From the NCBI GenBank assembly GCA_948567375.1, contig OX419757.1, forward strand, positions 10,492,974-10,556,973: a DNA stretch of 64,000 nucleotides. The letters are read 5' to 3'. The DNA comes from Lunularia cruciata (lineage: Eukaryota; Streptophyta; Marchantiopsida; Lunulariales; Lunulariaceae). The position numbers and the translations under genes are program-made. Under the pieces are notes generated by a model, which was given only the letters and a program-made list of their open reading frames with translations, was not told the DNA's origin and did not search any database. Positions 11,901 to 23,490 of the stretch are shown here, one piece after another (the first letter of the stretch is position 1; every line of letters starts with the position of its first letter).

Positions 11901-12737
11901 GTGGTGAGTTGTTGATGCTCTGGTGCAATCTTGATTTGGTTATATCCACTATAACCATCTCCAAAATTGTACCTCTTATGACCTACAACCTCTTCTAAGA
12001 TCTCATCAATGAATGGCAATGGGAAGTAGTCCTTCTTGGTAACAACATTGAGCTTCTTGTAATCTACACATACCCAAAGCTTGCTATTCTTTTTCTTCAC
12101 AATGACAATTGGAGACACCCATTTTGAATTCTCCACCTCAAAGATAAATCTGGCCTCCTTGAGCTTATCAATCTCCTCCTTCACAACCAAAGATATTTGT
12201 GGGCTAATGCGACGTTGCTTTTGGCAGATTGGTCTTGCATGTGACTCCACCTCTTTCTTGTGCTCCTCCAAGGTGACTTCCTTCAAATCCTTGTAACTAA
12301 AAGCAAACACATGGATGAACTTGCAGAAAATATCCTCAAATCTCATCTTCTCCTCCTTGGTAACATTTGGGCCATACTTGAGGGTAGCTAACCTTCTCTC
12401 TACCTCCTCAAGTGTCAATGCTGATTTATCTGGGTCCTTCAAAACCTCTAGCTTAGGTGCAAAATCCATAGCACACAAGGGATACACATCTGAATCAGAT
12501 TCAGATTCATCCTCCTCCGTGGAAGTCTCCTCCTCCATGCTTGTGTCCACACCTGAAGCTCCTTCTTCAGAATCTGATTCCCAATAATCAGAAGATGGTG
12601 TATTTGAATGTGAAGTGTTGGTGGTGTTAGTCACAGGAACTGTGACTCTATGGTTTGATGGCCCAATCCTCAAGTACCCTTTGTGCCATCTATCAGTTGT
12701 GCGTGTTGCTCTCAACCATGGCCTTCCAAGAAGTAAG
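8920..12737 (-). pseudogene. G2 pol: protease tail, RT, RNase H, integrase
   Basis: At the start LLLGRPWL is the end of a retroviral-type protease. RT: WVSPIVIVKKKNSKLWVCVD, then FIDDFCVYG, which carries the catalytic aspartate pair. RNase H follows around 11400-11000 with TDHKALKYIF. Integrase has CKTCHVCQ (zinc-binding cysteines), GIDFVGPL and VSDRGGEF (the two catalytic aspartates), and NGLVERTN (catalytic glutamate, spacing D-35-E). The C-terminus has KKFLPKYFGPFTV and ends with a stop at 8920-8922. Defects: stops near 11660 and 11530, a frameshift near 10322, a stop near 9430 and the solo LTR at 9535-10227. The intact protein would be the replication and integration polyprotein. Confidence 0.92.
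9535..10227 (+). mobile_element. B-type solo LTR inserted in G2 integrase
   Basis: The 693-bp unit begins TGTAATACC and ends GTATTACA and is flanked on both sides by GTTAC (9530-9534 and 10228-10232), a perfect 5-bp target duplication. There is no internal region, so this is a solo LTR left by LTR-LTR recombination. It splits the G2 integrase between the second catalytic aspartate and the catalytic glutamate. It contains the two-unit repeat of 156-bp period (starts 9547 and 9703). Confidence 0.95.
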
Positions 12738-12773
12738 TCAAAGACTCATTTAAGTATACCAAGACAAGGAATG
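12738..12773 (+). mobile_element. Family A copy 2, left piece
   Basis: CTCATTTAAGTATACCAAGA matches family A copy 1 near 4128-4150 and continues, after removal of element I, at 26476. Its last five bases GAATG are one copy of the element I target duplication. Confidence 0.8.
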
Positions 12774-13441
12774 TGTGACAACCCGGCAAATATCACTTTT
12801 GCGGTAATCGGTAAGTAAAGTTTGTTCCCGCAGAGATACGAGTCAGAAATGTCCAAATACGAAGCAAAGTAACAATTTAGTTCTTCTTGAGTTCTTCTTT
12901 AGTCTCTCAGGTAGAAACCACACCCAGAAGAGAGTAACAAGCACTGATTTGCAGTCTTGTCACAAATTCACACTCCTTAATCACAAATCCTTCAATTCTT
13001 TCCAAACAATCTTGATTGTGATGATTCAAGCTCTCCCAAAAACGGCACTTCATTGCAAAACAACTTCGCCTCAGAATTGTGTTCCACCCCTCCACAGAAG
13101 GCACAACTTCCTCGATCAAAATTGCTTCACATCAACTTCACACTGCACTCACAAATGTAGAATACTACCAACACTACAATTCCTCTCAGATCTGTCAGGG
13201 CATTGCTTTGATTGCACTTCACTCAGGATCAAACACACAGAATGAAGATCAAGGCTGTGGAATCCAACATCCAACAAGCACTCTGACTTGCACTTCAAAT
13301 TTCTCCAAACACTCACAAACACAATTGCAAAATTGATACTCGGAATCAAGCTCAAGCGACAAGCACTACTTCACAGCACTTTGCGTTATCTATTCTCAGA
13401 AATAATGAGTACTGAACAACAATTTCCTGCGAATGCCACTC

Positions 13442-13448
13442 TTAAATA
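13442..13448 (-). promoter_or_regulatory. TATA box of element I 3' LTR
   Basis: TATTTAA on the minus strand within CACTATTTAAGAGTGGCAT. The same motif lies at the corresponding place in every LTR of this group (23368-23374, 55462-55468, 57341-57347; reduced flanks at 50657-50663). It lies downstream of the LORF stop, so the LORF is in U3. Confidence 0.7.
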
Positions 13449-13564
13449 GTGAAGCAATCGACAGTTCTAACAACTATACCGTTCTACAACAACTGTTCTA
13501 ACCTGCAGATCCAAAATGACAATGCACCTCTTCATATCTGCCCCTTCAAATCTCAAATCAGTTA

Positions 13565-16117
13565 CTAATCCGATCCGATGTCTACTTCTTCCTTGGCTTT
13601 CAAACCCGAACCCAAAGTAATCTTACTTCCTACTATCTTTTCCTCGGGTTTCATAACTCCTACTTCTTCTACCAGATCCAACAATTCTCTTTCTTGATTT
13701 GAAATTGCACTAGTGGGTAGTCTATCTAACTCTTCATCCTTCGACTTACTCTTCTCTAATGTCTCTGAGGGCAACTCCAAAGACATTTGGATTCCTATGT
13801 TATCTACTTTGGGTTTTGCCTTAACATCCTGTCGAAGCTTTTCTAACTCTATTCTCACTAAGTCTAATCTAATTGAAATATTGTCTTCTACTTCTAAGAT
13901 CTTCCTGTCTACACGAGTTCTGAGACTAATCAACAAGGCATTCAAATCTGTATCTTTCGCTTGTCTTTGCCTCATCTCCTGCACCAACAACTTCAACTCG
14001 TGCAGTCTTGTTTCTTCAATCCGAACGCTGGCTTCTGTACTTAACATTGCATTCACTCTTAGGACTATTTCCTTCAATGGCTCCAATCTTGTCTTTCGTT
14101 CTTGTTCCCGATCTGCAAGCCATTCCTTTTGATACATTGCCAACTCTTCTTCGAATTCGGCCTTCACCGCTTCCTTCTCTTTCTCCTTCTGTACGATTTT
14201 CTCTTCCTGATTACGAAGTAATTCTTGTAATCTCTCTTCTTCTCTATACCGCACAGACAACTCTCTTTGCCAGAGTTGCTTCTTCTCCTCCATACTCTCC
14301 ATCACTCGATTGAGCTCTTGATCCTTTGATGCTACTCTCGCCATAGCATGGATAAGCTCTACTCTTGAATCAGCAAACTGCTGCTTCAAGATTTTGTGCT
14401 CCGCTACCTGTCTCTCCCTTGCGATGTCACTCTTCCTCGCAAGATCCTCTCGATAACTCACTTCTCTCTTTAGGTCTTTGATTACCTGACTTCTCTCTAC
14501 TGCTTCCGCTCACAGTACTTCTCTCTTGTCCTCACTCTGGGTTATACTCTTCTTCAACTCCGAGTTTTCTTCTTCTAATCTTGATAAGACCTGCAAAAGA
14601 GTCTTTACCTCTGGACAAGTAGACTGCATCTCCTTCTTCTTCTTCTCCAACTTCACCAACAGCAGGCATACTACCTTACTGGCAACTTCTTCCTCCCGCG
14701 GAGTGGTCTCTCTTCTTTCTTCGTGTTCTCCCGATACTCGCCTTCTTCTCTGGAGTCTTTGTATCGGAATTGACGCCTCACTGCCTGAGCTTTCTTCTAT
14801 CTCTTCCTTCACTCTACTCGGCCCCGCTTCACACTTTGCCTTACGTCTCGAGCAAACTCCTCGCTGTACTGCGATCTTCTTCTCCTTGAGCACCGGTACT
14901 TCGTCTTCCAGCGCCGCATTGTCTTCGGCTTCTACTTCGGCTTGCACTTCTTCTTTGTATTCTTCAGCCGTTGGTGCCAAGGTCATTTCTCCACCATCTT
15001 CACTATCACTGCTAGTATCTCCACTTTGCAGTGTTAGCTCAGGTTCCTCCTCACGTTCCGAGTCCTCCGTCTTGAGCTCAGCTTTGCCTTCTGAGTCTTC
15101 ATCTTCTGACTCAATCACCACCATTCCTCGCCTCGGGTTATTTTTTTGCATCTTTCGAGGTTTCTTGTTTTCTTTGGCTTCTGCTTGCCGAGTTCTCTTC
15201 TTCGTCGGGGTACTTACAACGACCTCCATGTTTTTCCCTGTCTTTGCGTAGTTATCGTCCGTGCTCCGGATTCATAGAATGTATTGCTGCTCCTCGGCGT
15301 CAACTTCTCTTCTCAAGTCAGGATGGAAATGAGACACCATTCTATTGCGCTCCACCAAATTGAGCAAATTCAACCCAAGGTAGAAATGTGCTGCAAATGG
15401 TACAATGTAGTGTGGAGGCGACTTATCCCACAGATTCCACACCATTTGCCTCGTTCTCCCGTGAAAGCACCTTGCCCAATTGATCGGTTCTCTTGCAAAT
15501 AACTTGTGAAAGAACACCGCTTGGTGTTTCATCACATAGGTAGTTCTCTCCGGCTTCAGGATGGCCATTAGTGCACTCACAATTCCTCTCCTCACAGGGT
15601 CTTTGTAGCTCTCAACTTTGTACCCATTCTTTGTCCTCTTCGACGAGAAGGCATCTTTCACCTCCTACGTTTCTTGGGCTATCTCTCCTTTCCCCAAGAA
15701 CGTGGCTCCCTGCTCCAAACCCGCCTCCTTCCTAAGTACGAGTCTCCAATCCGACTCTGTCCAGCGAGCCGGATTTCCTCTCTTCCCTTCTTCCTTGGGA
15801 CCATCGAGACATTTACTCTCGATGATTTCTGTCATGAATCCTGGAAAACTTACGTTCCAATTCCATGCCAAAAAAGTGATCCAAAGTCGGCTCAAGACTT
15901 CGATCCTCGCTACTATATCTAATCTCCAAATTGCATGATTTCTCACTGCAAATTCGGAGTTCTTCTTCCCTCCTCCCATCTCTTCTGCTTTCTTACTGTC
16001 TCTCGATTTCTCTCTTGTGACTTCTCCCTTGCGCACTAACACGAGTCCAGCTCTATTTCCCTTTCCCCGATCACCTGCAAGACAACTCCTCAACGGCGAA
16101 GGAAAATTGCTTGACAT
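13565..16117 (-). pseudogene. LTR-embedded ORF (LORF), element I 3' LTR copy
   Basis: About 850 codons in a single frame, broken only by stops at 15665-15667, 15272-15274 and 14510-14512; two of these are glutamine codons in the other LTR copy. The start at ATG 16117 is chosen because that methionine (EMS) is conserved in element IV; an upstream GTG replaces a second possible ATG. Order: basic N-terminus; conserved block around residues 90-270 with NPARWTESDWRLVL, GYKVESYKDP and INWARCFHGRT; a lysine/arginine patch (PTKKRTRQ, KKPRKMQK) like a nuclear signal; an acidic Ser/Glu linker; then about 400 residues of coiled coil rich in E, K, R and L. No signal peptide or membrane segment, so it is not a typical env. 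Function unknown; an assembly or nuclear-trafficking role is a guess. Confidence 0.85.
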
Positions 16118-16530
16118 TTCGTCATTGCAGTTTCGATTTTTATAGAGTTGCACTTCTTTGTCTTCCGTCACTTTGAGTTTCTACCGAGAAATCACACCTC
16201 CGGCATGCACTTGTCACTGTCAATCAACCTTCTCGCGTATGAGCCGCTAGTTTTGAAATGGCCCCTTCTTGAATTTCTTGCCCCGACGAAAGGTTGTTAG
16301 ACAGTCTTCACCTCGGGTTGAGCTCCCCCCGATCCGAAGACAAGTTACTTCGTATTGTATGCTAACACGGCATTTTTGAGTACTTTGTCTTATAACCCGA
16401 AGTCACTTTACTTCAGGTTTCATCCCGAAGACAATTTTCTTTGCCTTCTTCGGCCATACAGGCGCAATCCGACTTCTCTATACACTTCTTCTCCTTTATT
16501 TTGAAAAAAACAAAAAATGTGGGCACCACA

Positions 16531-16546
16531 TACCCCTCCCTCAAAT
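16531..16546 (-). other. Element I polypurine tract
   Basis: On the minus strand ATTTGAGGGAGGGGTA directly precedes the TGTGG start of the 3' LTR. This is the plus-strand DNA primer site. Element IVa has an almost identical tract at the same place. Confidence 0.93.
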
Positions 16547-16621
16547 GCAAGCGTCCCCACGAACATAGACCTTGGGTGTCTTAGAAACTTCCGAGTCTAT
16601 GGTCCAATATCTCCGAACTCT

Positions 16622-19335
16622 TCACCTGTTTACTTGAGTGGAAAAAGGATTACCTTCCAAATCGACGAGTTGCATGGATCCATTTTTGTAAAGATGAAGA
16701 ACTCGATAGGGACCCATCCATCTCAAATGCAACTTGCCTGGAAAAAATATTTGGCGATTGTCATATAACAAAACCAAATCTCCTTCTTGTATAGTCACAG
16801 GCTTGATTCTTTGATCGTGCCTGACTTTCCCCTGTGCTTGTACTTCTTTCGTGGTTTGCATTGCATTGTCTCTTTTCTCTTGTAACCACATCAGTTGATG
16901 AATCCGAAGATCCTGACTTTCCTCTTCCGACATTCGTTCTTCGTACAGAACTCGATATGTCGGAACTTCAAATTCAACTGGTAGTATGGGATGCAAGCCA
17001 TATGTCAAGAAGTATGGGGTTTGTTTGGTTGTAATCTTCTCTGTCGTTTGATAGGCCCATAACGCGGCTGGTAATTTTGTATCCCAGTCATAGGCATAAT
17101 TGATAGTCACCTTATTCAAAATTTTACAAAGTAACCCATTCGCTTTTTTTGTTAAGCCATTTGCTTTTGGGTTATAAGGAGTCGTCTTCCGATGTTTAAT
17201 CTGAAAATACTTGGTTAATGCCTCCATTACAGAGTTCAAAAAATGTGTTCCTCGGTCACTGACCAATTCCAAAGGACACCCATATTGGGAGATGATGTTT
17301 CGAAAGAAAAATTCCGCCACAATTTCAGCATCATCTCTGCGAGTTGCCTCCGCTTCAACCATCTTGGTAGCATAGTCAGTGCAAACTAAAATGTATTGCT
17401 TTCTTGTGACTCGTGTCACTGGTTGAATGGGACCCACAAAATCAATCCCCCATTTCTCAAAGGGGGCCAAAGGCAAAATTGGTCTCAAAGGCCATTGAGA
17501 AGTAGCCATTGGCTTCCCCGTTCTCTGACACGCATCACAGCTTCGGATATGAGCATGTACATCTTTGTACATTGTAGGCCACCAATACCCTACCGAAAGA
17601 ATTTTCTTTACCATATTCTTTAGAGCATAGTGTCCTCCCGATGCCTCGGAGTGTAAAGATTCAATTACTCCTCCTACTTCGTATGACTCCAAGCATCGCC
17701 GAAGTACTTCGTCTTCGCCCATCTTAAATAAAATGTTGTGTTTAAGTTGGTACGGCCCCATTTTCCTGAGAAAGACTGCCCACTGTTCCGGATCCATCCA
17801 CTCAGGACAATGGAGAGTATTCAGATAATTATATTCATCTGCATACCTCGTACTTCTCATTGCTGATAGGTGATACAACTCTTTGTCAGGGAACCGATCG
17901 TCAATTTCCCACTCCTGGTCTTGAGTTTCTAACCTGGACAGGAAGTCCGCATTCGAATGCGAAGCTCCCTTCCTCACTTGTACAGTATACGTGAACTCTT
18001 GTAATAACAAGATCCATCTTGCAATTCGTCCCGATAAATCTACCTTCTTGACCAGATGTTGCAATGCATAATAGTCAACATAGAAGACAAACTCATACCC
18101 CAACAAATAATGACAAAATTTCTTGCAGGCATACACCATTCCGAGTGCTTCTCTTTCAGTCGTGGAATAGTTCTTTTCAGAAACTGAAAGTTGTCGGCTG
18201 GCATAAAACACCGGGTAGTCCTTCTTCTTCTTGTCCTTCTGACTTAAGACAACCCCGATGGCCGTGGACAAAGTGTCCACATACACATGAAAAGGGATGT
18301 CCCAATTCGGGGCCCTCATGACTGGTGCTTCAACCAGTTTCTTCTTCAACACCTGGAAAGCTTCTTCTTGATGTGCTTCCCACAGATAGTCTTTGGATTT
18401 CTTCAGAAGCTTTGTAAGTGGTGTAGCAAGCACTGCATAATTTGACACGAAGCGTCTGTAATATACGACATGTCCCAAGAAGGCTCTCAGCTCCCGGATG
18501 TTATTCGGGGATTCAAAAGCTACGATTATCTTAACCTTCTCAACATCGACTTCAATACCTCGGCTTGACACCCAATGCCCCAGAAGAATTCCCTCCTTCA
18601 TGGCAAAGAAGCATTTCTCCGGGTGTAATGACAAGCCGGCAAAACGACACCTTTCAAACGTTTGGCAAAGGTAATCTGTATGTACATCTCTTTGCCCAAA
18701 CACACAAAAGTCATCAATAAAAAATTCGACAAATTTGCACAAGAAATCCTTGAAGATCGAATTCATCATCCGCTAGAAAGTAGCGGGAGCATTACACAAG
18801 CCAAAGGGCATTTGATTGTAAGCAAAAGTGCCCCAATCGGTCGTGAATGTAGTTTTATCCTTGTCTTCTTCTCAAATGGATACGTGATTGTACCCTGAAA
18901 ATCCATCGAGAAAACTATAACAAGGATGCCCAGCTACCTGCTCTAAAATTTTATCGATAAAAGGCAAGGGATGATGATCTTTCCTTGTAACTGCGTTCAA
19001 TTTTCGGAAGTCTTGGCACACTCGGATCTTCCCTGTTTTCTTCTTCGGGACAATGACAATGGGGGAGACCCATTCACTGCTTAAGACAGGGAAGATGATT
19101 CCAGCCCCTAAGTACTTATCGATTTCATCTTTTACCAAAAGCGAGTACTTCGGGTTCAGGCGGTATTGTCGCTGCCAAACCGGAACTACACCTTCAATCA
19201 AATCAATCCGGTGTTCTCCGAATTCTCATGGAATACCCGGCATTTGATCAATCGACCAGGCAAATACATCCTGGAACTCTATAAACAGGGCAGTGTATCC
19301 TGCCAACTCCTCCAAAGTAACTATCTTCGAGATCT
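16622..19335 (-). pseudogene. Element I pol: RT, RNase H, integrase
   Basis: RT begins with the EFGEHRIDLI and WVSPIVIVPKK blocks and has the catalytic aspartates in FFIDDFCVFG (codons at 18710-18718). RNase H has YASRQLSVSEKNYSTTEREA and KGASHSNADFLSRL. Integrase has the zinc-binding H and C residues (GGHYALKNM, CDACQR), the two aspartates in GIDFVGPI and VSDRGTHF, but a lysine (17147-17149) exactly 35 residues after the second aspartate, where the catalytic glutamate should be. The frame ends at 16622, about 90 bases before the polypurine tract. Stops lie near 19230, 18870 and 18770. It is out of frame with gag-protease, which may be decay or a genuine frameshift site. The product would copy and integrate the element. 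Confidence 0.94.
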
Positions 19336-20535
19336 TTAAAAATTTTCCTTCAGTGAGTAACACCCTTGACAGTCATCGGGGTTGATGACTCCTTCAACGT
19401 GGCTTACTCGGCTTATCTTGAGGCAAGCGGACATCAAACCCCCTTCCTCCAAGTCAGGTTCACCCGAGGTGAGGTCATATGGATCTTCGTTGTCAACCTC
19501 TACCTCGTAGCATTCCAAGTAATTAACTTGGACTTTGTCTTTGGATTCGTCTGAAGACGGAGACGATGAGTCTTCGGAGTCATCCTCCTCTTTTGATGAA
19601 CTTGTTTTCCCAAGATGGGGAACCTTTGTCCAACTCACAGTCACCAGCTTCTGATCTTCGGACGAAATGTCCTTGAATCTTAACTTTTGCTGATGCCAAT
19701 CCACTACAACTTGGGCACTATATAACCAGGGTCTGCCGATCAACAAAGGGTAACCAATTTTTGTCACTGGCCGCAATACGATGTAATTCAACTTGAAGGG
19801 TACCCCTCCAATGATCGTGGTAATGTTTGACAGCATGCCCAAGGGCCGTCTCCTGGTTTGGTCTGCAAACTTCAAAACTTGGGGTGTTGGTTCAAACATA
19901 TGATACCCGAGTCAATTTGCAGTATCTTCAGTCATGACATTCACACCGGACCCAGAGTCAATGGGTATCAATGTGATCATGCACCCTGCAATCTCCGCGT
20001 CTACCTTGGGAGATCCCAAATCTTCTTGTTCAATACGATAGATAGCAGGCAGGTCCTTCTTTGACATCGACCTCACCTTCTTGAGGGCCAAATTAAGCTG
20101 TCTCTTGTACAGCTTGTTATCTTCCCACAACTGCTTAAATGTAACATTGGCATTTGTGGTGGCCAAATCGGCTACAATATCATATTGGGGAACTCCTCCC
20201 AATTTGACCGTCTTTGTCTTTGGCTTTGGGTCTGAGGACTCTCCATGTTCCCTCTTGACTTCAGGACGCTTCAAAATGGTGACGGGCTTGCTGATGGCCT
20301 TAACCCGAGCTTCCTCGGGTTGGCCTACCTTGGCTTGGATCAGACCCTTTACTTTGGATCGGATGTCCGCCGGAAAAATTGGAGACTTCGTCTTCGTCTC
20401 TTCTTCCAAACTCAGTTCCCGAGTCCTGAGTAATGCCTCTATTAATTCTTTCTGCAAGGCTTTAGCTTTAGCTTTTGCAAGGATCTTTTCCTCCTTGGCC
20501 AAAAGAATGGCTTTTGGCCGCTGTCTCTTCGCCTT
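19336..20535 (-). pseudogene. Element I protease region
   Basis: It continues the gag frame after a stop at 20536. The linker is rich in lysine and alanine. Then comes a retropepsin core: PIDSGSGVNVM, with the catalytic Asp-Ser-Gly at 19951-19959, and GYPLLIGRPWLYSAQ, the family-typical flap-to-core end. A stop near 19912 splits the domain just after the active site. An acidic Ser/Asp/Glu segment follows, leading into RT. The protease would cut the polyprotein into mature parts. Element IVb has the equivalent domain at 36507-37500. Confidence 0.88.
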
Positions 20536-22614
20536 TCAGGAAGACGACGAGGTCGTACTCAGTTCTTTGGGATCACGCTTCTTCTTGCTGGAGCATGTCT
20601 CAACTTTCAAAACTTCAAGGTCTGGCCATTCTCCTTTTGAGGCCGGACTCCCTTCTTGAGGTCTTTCTTCCTCAAGCGTAATACAATTTACATTCGTATC
20701 CCCCTTCGGCTGAAGTGCTGCACGCTCAGCGGGGGTCTGTACATATTTTACCGGTGGCTTTGGGTTTGGTGGGTGAGGGCATTGGTTGCCCGTATGCCCC
20801 GATCCTTTAGAATTTCCACACAGGGGAACGTACCCAATTTGCCTTCTTGGCTCAGGACAATTTGGAGACCAATGTCCCATCGAGCCACAATTATAACAAG
20901 CTCCGGGCGCAACATTTTGAGGGCAATTTTGGTTGCTCATCGGTGGTCTTCGCGGAGGAGCATTGGGGTTATACTCCCTGGGTCCAAACCTCGGACCTTG
21001 ATACGATGTGCTCGGTTGAGGCTGTACCTCCTGAGTTTGGTACACCGCCTCTTTGTCCTTGTCTTGGTTCCATCCCGGAACCCAATCAATTTGTTGCACC
21101 GGGAATGCATTATGAGTATTGCATTTTGTGTTGGCGTGGCCAGATTTGCCACATGCGGTGCACCACACATTAGATCGTCCAAATGCTGGGGCCTTTCTTT
21201 GGTCCTTAGCCCCAATCATCTGGATCTTGAAATCCGAAAACTCCTTGATGAGGGCATCCAGCTTCGTATCCGCCTTATGTACACTCTTGGCTAGAGGAGT
21301 CACTGGTTTCTTGCCTCCACGTCTTCTGACTCGTCTTGGCTTTGATTCTTCTTCGGATTCCAAAGAAGAGCTCGAAGACATAGAGGATTCGTCCGAAGAA
21401 GGGGAGGTGCTGTGCGAAGCTCTCCTTCTAGGCTTCTTGCCCTTCTTCTCCCGATTTCTCCAGTTATTGGCAGAGTGAGAGTAGGCCGCTTCATAACAAG
21501 CGACATGTTTGAGTACTTTGTCCAGGGAAGTTACGTTCCTCTCCCTGGCAAAGATTCGTATCTCTGGTGAAAGGCCCCCGAGGAACCAAGTAATGGCTTG
21601 GGCATCGGAGTATCCCACCACCCCCGATTGCTTGGGAACTCGGTTCAATAATGCCATGAACCGCTCAGAGTAGTCTCTCAACTTCTCCTTCTTGCCCCGG
21701 TCCAAATTGTTGAGTGCCGCAAAGACACTTGTATCGTAGTCAACCTCCCGGAATCGTTCCAAGAAGTTGTTTCTCAAGTCTGCCCAGTCCGATGGTACAA
21801 ACCCCTTCTGAGTCACATGGGTGTACCAGCTCCAAGCTTTCTTGCAAAGCAGACTTGGAAAAATTCTTAGTCAATCCGCCGAGTCATGCTCCTTGTTAGC
21901 AAAGGAGATGACTTCGAATTCTTCGATGAATTCATCGGGGTCTTCGTCTTGTTCTGTCTCCTTATACTTCTGATAGGCTTGTCGGGTGACAAGAAGCAAA
22001 GTCATCGTTCGATGCACTGGGATTGGCTGAGGTAATGTGGAACTTGACGGAATGGAAGAATTGGCTAGAATTGACGCCGTGTTGTCAACCCAGGGATTCA
22101 AATTCGTCAAATTCAAAGTAGGATCTTCTTCAACAATTTCTACTATGAGGGGGTCGACTTCAATCCGAGTGGAAGATTCAGGATCAACACCTTCGATGGG
22201 TTCTTCAAAATTCCTTCGGGACAACCGAGGAATCGTTCGTAGAAGATATTGACACTCGTCTTTAGTAAGTGTTCGTGCTGTCTTTTCTCGAACAAAGGTC
22301 TTCAAGGAAACAACTTCCTTTACAGCTCAAGGAGAAGTTGGTGTACTGGGCCGCAATGCATATGTTTGCCCACTCGATTCTTTCTTCTTCTTGGAAGAAG
22401 AGGGAGATGCGAAGTAGCCTTGCCAACCGCCTTCGTGTTTCTTGTAGTCAAGTTCTTGCAGGGCTTCTTGCACTTTGTGAAGGAGTTGAAACTCCACGCC
22501 TCTCGCTCAGTTTCGTCAACGATGGATGGGACGTTCAGACGTTCGTCTTCTTCACGCTGAAGTGCTCATCTTTGAGCTCTCTCTTCCCGTTGTTCTTTCA
22601 ATCCAGACATTCAT
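20536..22614 (-). pseudogene. Element I gag
   Basis: The ATG at 22614 is chosen because the MNV start is at the same distance (about 85 bases) from the LTR in element III and similar in element VI. The N-terminus has a frameshift. The middle part is a typical plant gag core (DEDPDEFIEEFEVISFANKE, then SWYTHVTQKG, NLDRGKKEKLRDY, AITWFLGGL). A basic, Ser-rich segment follows. Zinc knuckles: CTACGKSGHANTKC (21121-21162) and CYNCGSMGHWSPNC (20867-20898 region). A third, CGNSKGSGHTGNQC, has lost one cysteine that element IVb retains. A stop near 21870 interrupts the core. Gag would form the virus-like particle and bind RNA. Confidence 0.92.
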
Positions 22615-22673
22615 ATTGCCTTGATACCTAGTTTCCAATTTGGCTTTGTATTCTTCCACTTCTGAGATTTGTA

Positions 22674-22691
22674 TCCCCGGCAGCGGCGCCA
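22674..22691 (-). other. Element I primer-binding site (tRNA-Asp)
   Basis: Minus-strand TGGCGCCGCTGCCGGGGA, seven bases after the LTR end, matches the complement of the plant tRNA-Asp(GUC) 3' end at nearly every base. It primes minus-strand DNA synthesis. The same tRNA is used by Athila/Tat-type elements. Confidence 0.93.
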
Positions 22692-23367
22692 AAAATCATG
22701 TGACAACCCGGCAAATATCACCATTGCGGTAATTGGGTAAGTAAAGTTTGTTCCCGCAGAGATACAAGTCAGAAATGTCCAAATACAAAGCAAAGTAACA
22801 ATTTAGTTCTTCTTGAGTTCTTCTTTAGTCTCTCAGGTAGCAACCATACCCAGAAGAGAGTAACAAGCACGAATTCGCAGTCTTGTCACAAATTCACACT
22901 CCTTAATCACAAATCCTTCAATTATTTCCAAACAATCTTGATTGTGATGATTCAGGCTCTCCCAAAAATGGCACTTCACTGCAAAACAACTTTGCCTCAG
23001 AATTGTGTTCCACCCCTCCACTGAAGGCACAACTTCCTCGATCGAAATTGCTTCACATCAACTTCACACTGCACTCACAAATGTTGAATACTACCAACAC
23101 TACAATTCCTCTCAGATCTATCAAGGCATTGCTTCGCTTGCACTTCACTCAGGATCAAACACACAGAATGAAGATCAAGGCTATGGAATCCAACATCCAA
23201 AAAGCACTCTGACTTGCACTTTGAATTTCTCCAAACACTCACAAACACGATTGCAAAATTGATACTCGGAATCAAGCTCAAGCGACAAGCACTGCTTCAC
23301 AACACTTCGTTTTATCTATTCTTAGAAATAATGAGCACTGAACAACAATTTCCTGCAAATGCCACTC

Positions 23368-23374
23368 TTAAATA
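23368..23374 (-). promoter_or_regulatory. TATA box of element I 5' LTR
   Basis: TATTTAA on the minus strand, the equivalent of 13442-13448. In this 5' position it would start the genomic RNA; R/U5 is about 670 bases. Confidence 0.7.
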
Positions 23375-23490
23375 GTGAAGCAATCGACAGTTCTAACAAC
23401 TATACCGTTCTACAACAATTGTTCTAACCTGCAGATCCGAAATGACAATGCACCTCTTCATATCTGCCCCTTCAAATCTCAAATCAGTTA

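Larger units (their letters stand above)
8180..12737 (-). mobile_element. Ty3/gypsy element G2, 5'-truncated
   Basis: In minus-strand order: a protease tail joined to other sequence at about 12737, reverse transcriptase, RNase H, integrase and a 3' LTR (8180-8871). Gag and the 5' LTR are missing. Part of the family A LTR abuts the truncated end. A second LTR of this type occurs alone at 27245-27936. The integrase is split by a B-type solo LTR. The type of polyprotein (DFVGP integrase core, KYFGPF C-terminal block, no chromodomain seen) points to a non-chromovirus gypsy lineage. Confidence 0.85.
12774..16530 (-). mobile_element. Element I 3' LTR
   Basis: The 3757-bp LTR is bounded by the polypurine tract on its element-sense 5' side and by the target duplication on the other. 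It is the near-identical partner of 22699-26475. U3 holds the LORF, followed by a TATA box at 13442-13448. About 670 bases of R/U5 follow. Confidence 0.96.

Noticed and set aside
12774-13560. Interpretation of a short 0.8-kb LTR with the coiled-coil ORF as an env-like internal gene and a tandem element at 22699-26475
   Set aside because: The polypurine tract before 16530, the primer site at 22674-22691 and the GAATG duplication at 12769 and 26476 show that the LTR runs for 3.76 kb and includes the ORF.
14526-15251. Ser-rich open frame on the plus strand, 241 codons
   Set aside because: It is the reverse of the acidic, Glu/Ser-coding part of the LORF. Codon bias of the true gene keeps the antisense open. 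The same shadow occurs at 24649-25197.
13565-16117. LORF as a classical envelope gene
   Set aside because: No signal peptide, no membrane segment and no furin-like site; the sequence is charged and coiled-coil. Only the position in the RNA is env-like.
20081-21294. Long plus-strand frames opposite element I gag/protease
   Set aside because: The minus strand carries zinc knuckles and a protease active site; the plus frames show no known motif.
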